Below are positions 1-6,144 of a stretch of DNA of 9,686 bases, in pieces; position 1 is the first letter of the stretch, and the number at the start of each line of letters is the position of its first letter. The position numbers and the translations under genes were made by a program. Source of the DNA: a bacterium (lineage in GTDB: Bacteria > Bacillota_I > Bacilli_A > RF39 > UBA660); assembly GCA_029007685.1 (NCBI GenBank), contig JAQXIG010000011.1:1-9686 (forward strand), read 5' to 3'. The notes below the pieces were generated by a model. That model saw only the letters and a list, made by a program, of their open reading frames with translations, had not been told where the DNA came from and did no database searches.

Positions 1-1010
1 GAATTGATGTAACGACGATTCCAATGGATGATCCACAGGTAATTAGTTTGTTAACTTCTCCAAAAGCTCTAGGTGTGACCGAGGACGAGATTATGTGTCC
101 AACTGGGACTTTGGGACTTCCTGAAATGGGAACGAGGTTCGTAATTAATATGCTAGTTGAAACTCAACCTAAAAGTTTTGGCGAGCTAGTAAAGATATCA
201 GGGCTTTCTCATGGTACTGATGTTTGGGCTGGGAATGCCAGTGAGTTAATTGCTAATCATGTTTGCCCGTTTAAAGAAGTAATTGGATGTCGTGATGATA
301 TCATGGTAAATTTGATGAACTGGGGTATGAAGCCGATTAGAGCTTTTAAAATTATGGAGTTTGTCCGTAAAGGCAAAGCCTCCAAAGACCCAGAAACTTG
401 GCAAGGAATGGCTGAAGAAATGAGGCAAGTGAATATCCCTGAATGGTATATTGAATCATGTCGTAAAATCAAATACATGTTCCCGAAAGCTCATGCTGTA
501 GCCTATGTTATGTCAGCCCTAAGAATTGCTTGGTTTAAAGTATATCATCCTGCTTGGTATTACGCTGCTTACTTTTCAATTAGAATTGAAGATTTTGATA
601 TTGAGAGCATGATCAAAGGATATTCAACTATCAAGAAAAAGATCGAAGATTTAACAGAAAAAGGATTTGAAGCAAGCAATAAAGAAACTAGTGTCTTAGA
701 AACACTAAAGGCAGCCTTAGAAACCACAGCTAGAGGTATTCAATTCGGACCAATAGATATCAATCGTAGTCAAGCTTTAAAATTTATAATAGATGACGAT
801 AATCAAACTTTAATTCCACCATTTAGATGTATTGATGGCTTGGGAGATACGGTAGCGAACAATATTGTAGCAGAACGAGAAAGTAAGCCATTTTTAAGTA
901 TCGAAGACTTGCAAAAACGTGCTAAAGTTTCTCAAACACTAATCGATAAAATGCGAATGATGGGAATTTTAAATGACTTACCAGAATCCAGTCAAATGAC
1001 ATTATTTTAA
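1..1010 (+). CDS. polC: DNA polymerase III PolC-type alpha subunit, C-terminal part (5' end outside window)
   Basis: Replicative DNA polymerase of low-GC Gram-positive bacteria; it combines polymerase and 3'-5' exonuclease in one chain of about 1,400 residues. Only the last 335 codons are here. The frame is open to the left edge (first full codon at base 3), so the ATG at base 24 is internal and not the start. Visible family signatures are the SHGTDVW stretch of the fingers region, FPKAHAVAYVMSALRIAWFKV followed by HPAWYYAAYFS, a helix-hairpin-helix-like IDGLGDTVANNIV near the end, and the typical PolC terminus (PESSQMTLF resembles LPES.Q.SLF). The catalytic aspartates and the exonuclease lie upstream, off the window. 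The stop is TAA, and the next gene follows after 22 bp, probably in the same transcript. No sign of frameshift or truncation at the 3' end. Family assignment is near certain. Confidence 0.97.
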   Translation, partial: IDVTTIPMDDPQVISLLTSPKALGVTEDEIMCPTGTLGLPEMGTRFVINMLVETQPKSFGELVKISGLSHGTDVWAGNASELIANHVCPFKEVIGCRDDIMVNLMNWGMKPIRAFKIMEFVRKGKASKDPETWQGMAEEMRQVNIPEWYIESCRKIKYMFPKAHAVAYVMSALRIAWFKVYHPAWYYAAYFSIRIEDFDIESMIKGYSTIKKKIEDLTEKGFEASNKETSVLETLKAALETTARGIQFGPIDINRSQALKFIIDDDNQTLIPPFRCIDGLGDTVANNIVAERESKPFLSIEDLQKRAKVSQTLIDKMRMMGILNDLPESSQMTLF

Positions 1011-1032
1011 TAAAGAGGAGATGTTGTAAAAA

Positions 1033-2043
1033 ATGAATCAAGAAAGACTTCAAAAAGTTTTGGAAATATTATCTAAATATGATGATAGTCGCAATGTAGT
1101 AGACTATTATCAGTTGTATGGATTGGATAAAAATATGACTTCAGAAGAATTAACGAATCAGATTAAACAACAGAGACTGCAAGTATTATTTCATCCTGAT
1201 CAAATTCATTTTATCCCAGCAGAATATCATGTAAAATATCAAAAGATGATTGAAAATACCAAACTAGCGATTAATGCCTTTTCAAGTAAAAAAAATAAAG
1301 ATGCTTATGATGCAAAACTAGCAGAATCAATTCAAAATATTGAACAAAATGCCAAGCATTATCGCTCGCAAAATACAAATTTCAATAAAGATAAAGATTT
1401 GAATCAAACTGTGGATTTAGATGAGATGAGATTACGAACAGCTGTTATAATCACTACTGAAAAGTATGATTTAAACTGGGTTATGAATGCCTTGTGTAGA
1501 GTGATAAGAGATGATAATTATCGTGGATTTACAAGAGAGCAAGGTGTTAGGGATATGGTTCTGAATATCGGTAGGCAAAAAATTCTATCTATCCTCAATG
1601 AAGCATCATTACAAGATTCCAATCAACATATGCTAAGACCTGAACAAGTAGTAATGAATTATTTAACTGATCTGGTATACCAGCAGTCTAAATTTAAGAT
1701 CCAAATGGATTGCTTAGAACAAGCCGTGAAAGAAACAATGCTAAAATATGATTATCGGCAAGCCCAAGCAGCGTTAACTTCATACTGCGAAATAGGGGGC
1801 GTCCAGTCTTTTACTAACACTAATGGTGTTAGGAACAAGTTAGTAAAAAATGTAGAATTGAAAAATGTTAGATTTTTAATGCAATGTGCTCTAAATCAAG
1901 TACGTCATATCAATCCTAATATGAGTTATACTCATTTACAAGATAATAACATAGATCTTATTGCGGCCTACTGCAATCTGGCATACAATCAATTATTACA
2001 ACCATCTTATCATCAAGATTATGAGGAAAACTATCATCGTTAA
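1033..2043 (+). CDS. J-domain protein with duplicated C-terminal module
   Basis: Probable Hsp70 (DnaK) co-chaperone of unknown client, 336 residues, cytosolic. Residues about 22-97 form a J domain: DYYQLYGL, a basic helix, the diagnostic HPD tripeptide at residues 54-56, and a final helix ending KDAYDAKL. No Gly/Phe region, zinc-binding CxxCxGxG repeats or DnaJ substrate domain follows, so this is not DnaJ itself. The remainder looks mostly helical and holds two in-register copies of a motif (Y-D-x6-A-L-x11-F-T-x3-G-V-R) at residues 145-173 and 239-267. No signal peptide or membrane segment is seen. An AGAGGAG site at 1014-1020 precedes the ATG by 12 nt, rather far, but no better in-frame start exists. 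Position behind polC suggests co-transcription and perhaps a replication-linked role, which is inference only. J domain is secure; function unknown. Confidence 0.8.
   Translation: MNQERLQKVLEILSKYDDSRNVVDYYQLYGLDKNMTSEELTNQIKQQRLQVLFHPDQIHFIPAEYHVKYQKMIENTKLAINAFSSKKNKDAYDAKLAESIQNIEQNAKHYRSQNTNFNKDKDLNQTVDLDEMRLRTAVIITTEKYDLNWVMNALCRVIRDDNYRGFTREQGVRDMVLNIGRQKILSILNEASLQDSNQHMLRPEQVVMNYLTDLVYQQSKFKIQMDCLEQAVKETMLKYDYRQAQAALTSYCEIGGVQSFTNTNGVRNKLVKNVELKNVRFLMQCALNQVRHINPNMSYTHLQDNNIDLIAAYCNLAYNQLLQPSYHQDYEENYHR
1465..1881 (+). repeat. Two protein-level repeats inside the J-domain gene
   Basis: Copy 1 is residues 145-189 (bases 1465-1599) and copy 2 is residues 239-283 (bases 1747-1881). Without gaps, Y, D, A, L, F, T, G, V and R coincide at the same offsets 94 residues apart (Y145/Y239, D146/D240, A153/A247, L154/L248, F166/F260, T167/T261, G171/G265, V172/V266, R173/R267). 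With a one-residue shift the following hydrophobic positions also match (N178/N273, I179/V274, I184/V279). The DNA is diverged, so the duplication is old. Confidence 0.6.
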
Positions 2044-2073
2044 GAAGCAAACTAGAGGAGTTTTGCTTCTTTT
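2042..2073 (+). terminator. Intrinsic terminator of the polC/J-domain unit
   Basis: A perfect 10-bp stem (AAGAAGCAAA at 2042-2051 with TTTGCTTCTT at 2062-2071), 10-nt loop, followed by T residues to 2073. The left arm starts inside the TAA stop codon of the J-domain gene. It separates the upstream unit from murL. Confidence 0.8.
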
Positions 2074-2088
2074 CGCATAAATTATAAA
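2061..2088 (+). promoter_or_regulatory. Possible promoter of the murL-murD2 operon
   Basis: A promoter is expected here because a terminator lies just upstream. The best candidate is -10 TATAAA (2083-2088) with a weak -35 TTTTGC (2061-2066) and a 16-bp spacer. The -35 would sit within the right arm of the terminator stem. No extended -10 TG is present. Weak match, so low confidence. Confidence 0.3.
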
Positions 2089-2115
2089 AGAATTTACGAA
2101 GTAAGGAGTGATAAA

Positions 2116-3471
2116 ATGTTTCAAGAACTAAGAAATCGGTATCCCCAATTTATCTATGATCATTTCACGGTGACAGAAACAACAGAACAATGGTGTGTAA
2201 CTTATACATTTATCATCGAGGAATTAACCTTCCAACCCCGAATTACCATCTTAAAGAAAGACGTCACGAATGCTAAGATAGATAAAAAATATCTAAATTA
2301 TTTATTCTTTCAATATGGTCTCTTTGATCTGATGAACTATTATAAATTAACCTGTTCTCCTAAAATTGTCATTAAACCAATGTATATAAGCATGGAACAA
2401 ACCGAGTTTCTTAAAAAAATATTATACAATGGTTTAGGAGAATACTTTTATAAAAATGACATCGATCTAAGCTATGAAGAATTTTTGAATTTTGAAGTAA
2501 TTGCAGAACCAAAATATCAGCTTCCTGTATTGGATGGTGAATATTCAGGAAATCTTATTCCTGTTGGTGGGGGTAAAGATTCTATTGTTACTTTAGAACT
2601 ATTAAAAGCTGATCAAAAAGAAAATAAACTATTAATGTTAGAACGTAATCTCTATCCTAAAAATAAAGCGGGCTATGAATCAATTGCAATAGCGGGATAT
2701 CAAGAAACGGATATTGTAATTTTTCGCAATGATTTAGATTTGCAGTTACTAGAGCTAAATAAAAAAGGTTATCTAAATGGTCATATTCCATTTTCTGCTT
2801 GTCTATCGATGGCCAGTATCATTATGGCTTACTTAACTAATAAAAAGTACATTGTATTATCAAACGAAGCCAGTGCTAACGAAGGAAATAATGAACAATT
2901 GAATATTAATCATCAATATTCAAAAAGCTATGAATATGAAAAGGATTTTCGGAATTATACCTCTAAATATTTAAATTCTCAAATAGAATACTTTAGTTTA
3001 TTGCGTTGTTGGAATGAATATCAAATTGTTCAAGAATTTTTAAAACATAAAAAATATCTTAAAGTATTTAGAAGCTGTAATCGTGGAACCAAACAAAATA
3101 TTTGGTGTAATCATTGTTCTAAATGCTTGTATGTTTACATTATGTTATATCCGCATTTAGCTGAGCAAGAGTTACAACAAATATTTGATCATGATTTGTT
3201 AAATGATCCAAGTTTAGAATCAGAATTTTGGGGCTTAGTTATGGAAGATGAAATCAAACCATTTGAATGTGTAGGAACCAAATTAGAAATAAACTACAGT
3301 CTGCAACAAGCACTCAAAAGAAAGCAAGGTCCTTTCCCATATTTATTAGAGCTATATCATAAGAAAAATCAACCGAAAATACCAAAAAATATAGTAGAAG
3401 ATTATCTGAATAAGGAACATTTTATTCCTAAAAGATACTTAAGATTGGTGGAAAATCAAAATGAAAGATAA
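2116..3471 (+). CDS. murL: Probable UDP-MurNAc-L-Ala-L-Glu epimerase (MurL), PP-loop family
   Basis: Best reading: MurL (EC 5.1.1.23), the cytosolic, ATP-using enzyme that inverts the terminal L-Glu of UDP-MurNAc-L-Ala-L-Glu to D-Glu. The 451 residues contain a PP-loop nucleotide site, PVGGGKDS at residues 149-156, placed after a 145-residue N-terminal domain. A cysteine cluster follows: C321, then W-C331-N-H-C334-S-K-C337, possibly a metal or structural site. Between them lie SACLSMASIIMAY and SNEASANEG, plausible active-site segments. No signal peptide or membrane segment. AAGGAG at 2103-2108 lies 7 nt before the ATG. The gene overlaps the downstream MurD-family gene by 11 bp, the same partnership as murD2-murL of Xanthomonas; this context is the main reason to prefer MurL over other PP-loop ATP pyrophosphatases such as QueC-like or tRNA-modifying enzymes. 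PP-loop membership is firm; MurL function is well supported but rests on context plus general resemblance. Confidence 0.75.
   Translation: MFQELRNRYPQFIYDHFTVTETTEQWCVTYTFIIEELTFQPRITILKKDVTNAKIDKKYLNYLFFQYGLFDLMNYYKLTCSPKIVIKPMYISMEQTEFLKKILYNGLGEYFYKNDIDLSYEEFLNFEVIAEPKYQLPVLDGEYSGNLIPVGGGKDSIVTLELLKADQKENKLLMLERNLYPKNKAGYESIAIAGYQETDIVIFRNDLDLQLLELNKKGYLNGHIPFSACLSMASIIMAYLTNKKYIVLSNEASANEGNNEQLNINHQYSKSYEYEKDFRNYTSKYLNSQIEYFSLLRCWNEYQIVQEFLKHKKYLKVFRSCNRGTKQNIWCNHCSKCLYVYIMLYPHLAEQELQQIFDHDLLNDPSLESEFWGLVMEDEIKPFECVGTKLEINYSLQQALKRKQGPFPYLLELYHKKNQPKIPKNIVEDYLNKEHFIPKRYLRLVENQNER
3447..3471 (+). promoter_or_regulatory. RBS and 11-bp gene overlap coupling murL to murD2
   Basis: GGTGGA at 3447-3452 lies inside the end of murL and 8 nt before the murD2 ATG at 3461. 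The murL stop TAA is 3469-3471, so ribosomes ending murL are next to the murD2 start. This suggests translational coupling and balanced production of the two proteins. Confidence 0.6.
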
Positions 3472-4816
3472 AATATATCATGATATAAAAGATAAAAAAA
3501 TCTTATTATTAGGATTTGGCAAAGAAGGGAAATCGACTTATCGATTTTTAAGAGCATGCGATCCAAAACTAGAGTTTGGAATTGCTGATATGAAAAAAAT
3601 AGAAGATCAAGAAGTAGTGCAAGACCAGCATGTAACACTATATTGTGGAGAAAACTATCTAGATGCTTGTTATGAGTATGATTTGATTATCAAAGGACCT
3701 GGTGTCATTATAAAAGACTATTTAACAGAAGATGTCAAACAGAAAATTACTTGTCAAACTGATTTGTTTCTAAAATTTTGTCCTACTAAAACCATTGGTA
3801 TTACAGGAACCAAAGGTAAAAGTACTACATCCAGTCTTTTGTATCATATGTTAAAAAAACTAAATCAAAAAGTAATACTAATGGGAAATATCGGAATTCC
3901 ATGTTTTGATACATTAGATGAGATAGATCAGGATACCATTTGTGTTTTGGAATTGGGATGTCATCAATTAGAATATATGAAACATTCTCCTAACATTGCA
4001 GCTATTTTAAATGTTTATGAAGAACACTTAGATCACTATTTATCTATGCAACATTACATAGATGTAAAAAAAAATATTTATCGATATCAAAATCAAGATG
4101 ATTATGTCTTATTAGCCAATTCACCTTATTTAAAAGACCAAACTGGAATTAGAGGAAAAGTATTATTAGAAGCAACTAGTAAAGAGGATAATTGTTTCTA
4201 TATAACGGAAGAATCATTGAACATAAAAGTAGCAAGTCACCATATGCGATTTTCTAAAGAAAAGATCCATACTACATTAAAGGGGGAACACAATCAATAC
4301 AACATTTTAATTTGTTTAACGATCGTTCACATCTTAAATTTGGATATTAATAAAGCGATAACCAGTATTTCTTCTTTTCGTGGTCTTCCTCATCGGATGG
4401 AATATATTGGTACCTATCATGATATTTTGTTCTATGATGATAGTATCGCAACGAGCATTCCATCTGTGATTTGTGCGGTAAACACTTTAAAAGATGTAAA
4501 TACCATTATCGTAGGTGGCTTGGATCGGGGACTAGATTATCAATCTCTTGTTGATTTCTTAAATTCTAGTACTGTGGAAAATATTATTCTTCTCCCCGAT
4601 ACTTCTTATCCCATAGCTGCATTATTTAAAGAAAAACAAACTTTAAAAAAAATATATATGGTAACGAGTATGGAAGAAGCCATTTCAATTAGTAAAGAAA
4701 AAACTCAAAAAAATAAAATTTGTTTACTTTCACCAGCAGCAGCTAGTTATAACCAATATCAAAACTTTGAAGAAAGAGGGGATCATTTTAGATCATTAGT
4801 AGAAAAGGAATCATAA
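3461..4816 (+). CDS. murD2: MurD-family ligase, probable L-Glu-adding MurD2
   Basis: Cytosolic Mur ligase of 451 residues, the usual MurD length. Domain 1 (about 1-105) is Rossmann-like, starting KKILLLGFGKEGKST. The central ATPase domain has the P-loop GITGTKGKST (113-122), then LELGCHQLEY and NVYEEHLDHY (184-193), carrying the conserved acidic residue and His of the family. The C-terminal domain has DDSIATS (326-332; NDSKATN in standard MurD), GGLDRGLDY and the MurD-type ending SPAAASYNQYQNFEERGDHF. The alternative functions are ordinary MurD (adds D-Glu) or MurD2 (EC 6.3.2.53, adds L-Glu for later epimerisation). Because it is coupled to a MurL-like gene, I infer MurD2. The deviations in the DDSIATS motif fit a divergent subfamily but do not prove substrate choice. 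Start ATG 3461 is fixed by the RBS in murL. A broken gene follows after 1 bp. Confidence 0.75.
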   Translation: MKDKIYHDIKDKKILLLGFGKEGKSTYRFLRACDPKLEFGIADMKKIEDQEVVQDQHVTLYCGENYLDACYEYDLIIKGPGVIIKDYLTEDVKQKITCQTDLFLKFCPTKTIGITGTKGKSTTSSLLYHMLKKLNQKVILMGNIGIPCFDTLDEIDQDTICVLELGCHQLEYMKHSPNIAAILNVYEEHLDHYLSMQHYIDVKKNIYRYQNQDDYVLLANSPYLKDQTGIRGKVLLEATSKEDNCFYITEESLNIKVASHHMRFSKEKIHTTLKGEHNQYNILICLTIVHILNLDINKAITSISSFRGLPHRMEYIGTYHDILFYDDSIATSIPSVICAVNTLKDVNTIIVGGLDRGLDYQSLVDFLNSSTVENIILLPDTSYPIAALFKEKQTLKKIYMVTSMEEAISISKEKTQKNKICLLSPAAASYNQYQNFEERGDHFRSLVEKES

Positions 4817-4817
4817 C

Positions 4818-5322
4818 ATGATATCGGAACAGGAAATCAATCCAATCATCCATTCACTTTTTCAAGAAAAAACACCTTGATTTTAATAAAATTAGTGGTA
4901 ATTACCTTATCTTTGATGAATTATCGTGTGATCTATAATACGAATTCAAACATTAGTTGGAAATCCAAATTTCATGATGATGGTACTATGTTAGAAGGAT
5001 ATTTTAATGTAGGTATAGATACAGAAAACGGTAAGTAACTTATTATTATGGATTATGCTACTAGGATTTATTTGAGGTCACAGAGTTAGAAAGATCTTCA
5101 AAGTATGATGATCATACTTCAAGTGATGCGATTCAAAGAATATTCACACTAGCAAACATAATAGTAAGTAACTGGCTGCTATTATAATGAAACTACAATT
5201 GTATTTGGATTAACATTTTTATGTAGAATATGATCTATATGGGGGTTAGATTCTTCTACATTAAGGGTAATAATCATTATTATTTAGAAATCGATACAGA
5301 AAAGTGGATGTATGATCTTTAA
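4818..5322 (+). pseudogene. Decayed gene of unknown function behind murD2
   Basis: ATG 4818 lies 1 bp after the murD2 stop, with AAGGAA (4805-4810) 7 nt upstream, so a real gene once started here. The frame stops at TGA 4878, but protein-like sequence continues in other frames: FNKISGNYLIFDELSCDL (4882-4935; joined by a one-base shift near the A-run at 4867-4872), SWKSKFHDDGTMLEGYFNVG and IDTENGK (4955-5035), DLFEVTELERSSKYDDHTSS and onward (5065-5184), and MGVRFFYIKGNNHYYLEIDT to a stop at 5322. At least three frame changes and several stops are needed to connect these pieces. I do not recognise the family. The fragments might come from one gene or two. Being in the murL-murD2 transcript, the lost protein was perhaps linked to wall synthesis, but that is only positional inference. 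No intact ORF of notable size exists on either strand here. Confidence 0.5.
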
Positions 5323-5366
5323 AATGAATACTTTTACTTTACTTTACACAAAACTAAGGATTTCAT
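5323..5366. other. AT-rich spacer with no recognised gene or site
   Basis: Bases between the last pseudogene fragment and the hydrolase promoter. I see no clear terminator for the murL-murD2 operon in this stretch or within the decayed gene; either termination is Rho-dependent or unstructured, or transcripts read through to the next unit. Confidence 0.4.
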
Positions 5367-5395
5367 TTGTAACCATATTTATTTAGTGATATACT
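5367..5395 (+). promoter_or_regulatory. Sigma-A-type promoter of the hydrolase-murF-ddl operon
   Basis: -35 TTGTAA (5367-5372), 17-bp spacer, -10 TATACT (5390-5395) preceded by TG at 5387-5388 (extended -10). Expected transcription start is near 5402, only about 9 nt before the ATG at 5411. A short inverted repeat (TTTAGT at 5382-5387, ACTAAA at 5393-5398) overlaps the -10; it may be chance in AT-rich DNA. Confidence 0.65.
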
Positions 5396-5410
5396 AAAAA
5401 TGGTGATAAA

Positions 5411-6133
5411 ATGACATTTTCAATTAAAGATATGACAGTAAATTACATACAATATGGTAGTGAAAATGAGAAGAATATTGTGCTCTTACATGGATGGGGT
5501 CAAAACATAGAAATGATGAAACCATTAGGAGATAAGCTAACCGATTATCATATTACGATAATGGATATGCCCGGTTTTGGAGAAAGTAGCGAGCCTCATC
5601 AGAGTTTAACCATTTATGATTATGTAGAAGTATTAGAAGAATTACTACAATTTCTAAATATCAAAAAACCAATTATCATAGGGCATTCCTTTGGTGGTAG
5701 GGTAGCAATTGTTTTTTCATCACAAAATAATGTGGAAAAAGTAGTTCTATTTGGAAGTCCATGTGTAAGGCATGAACGTAAGTCACTAAAAGAGTCTTTG
5801 CTAAAAAAAGCAAAAAAAATTCCGGGAATGAATAAATTAGGAGAATATGCCAAAAAATATATTGGATCAACTGATTATAAAAATGCATCTACTATTATGA
5901 GAGAAACACTGGTCAATGTAATCAATGAAGATTTAAGTAGCTATGCCAGAAAAATAAAGTGCCCAACGTTATTAATCTGGGGAACGTTAGATACTGCTGC
6001 TCCAATTGAGGAAGCTAGAGAATTAGAAGCTCTTTTAGTAGACGGCGGTTTAGTGGCATTGCCTGGTTACACTCATTATGCTTATTTAGAGGCTTTACCA
6101 CAAGTAATCAATATCCTTCGCAATTTCTTATAG
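5411..6133 (+). CDS. Alpha/beta-fold hydrolase, substrate unknown
   Basis: Serine hydrolase of 240 residues, cytosolic (no signal peptide or membrane segment). The full catalytic set is visible: the oxyanion-loop motif HGWG at residues 27-30, nucleophile S93 in GHSFGGR, acid D194 in GTLDTAAP, and H222 in GYTHYAYLE, in the order and spacing of the alpha/beta-hydrolase fold. The sequence resembles the broad esterase/lipase-like group that also holds MhpC- and BioH-like enzymes; sequence alone does not give the substrate. It is the first gene of a unit with a membrane MurF-like ligase and Ddl. A thioesterase, esterase or lipid-carrier related task in envelope synthesis is possible but unproven. 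The start is preceded by a partial RBS GGTGA (5402-5406). A four-codon ORF beginning ATG at 5400 ends in TGA overlapping the true ATG. The stop TAG overlaps the RBS of the next gene. Confidence 0.85.
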   Translation: MTFSIKDMTVNYIQYGSENEKNIVLLHGWGQNIEMMKPLGDKLTDYHITIMDMPGFGESSEPHQSLTIYDYVEVLEELLQFLNIKKPIIIGHSFGGRVAIVFSSQNNVEKVVLFGSPCVRHERKSLKESLLKKAKKIPGMNKLGEYAKKYIGSTDYKNASTIMRETLVNVINEDLSSYARKIKCPTLLIWGTLDTAAPIEEARELEALLVDGGLVALPGYTHYAYLEALPQVINILRNFL

Positions 6134-6144
6134 AGGGGAGTTTT

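Noticed and set aside
246..478. Small reverse-strand ORFs inside polC
   Set aside because: They lie opposite a conserved gene, have no RBS, and their translations look like no protein family.
24..1010. ATG at 24 as the start of a 328-residue gene
   Set aside because: The frame is open upstream to the window edge and encodes continuing PolC sequence, so this is an internal methionine.
5031..5173. Repeated 10-mer GTAAGTAACT at 5031 and 5164
   Set aside because: Only two short copies, no flanking similarity and no mobile-element structure.
4817..5410. Riboswitch, mobile element or CRISPR array in the gene-poor stretch
   Set aside because: No transposase fragments, terminal inverted repeats, regular repeats or conserved leader structure seen; coding remnants explain it better.
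5620..5888. Reverse-strand ORFs opposite the hydrolase gene
   Set aside because: Shadows of the catalytic region on the other strand; no RBS or promoter.
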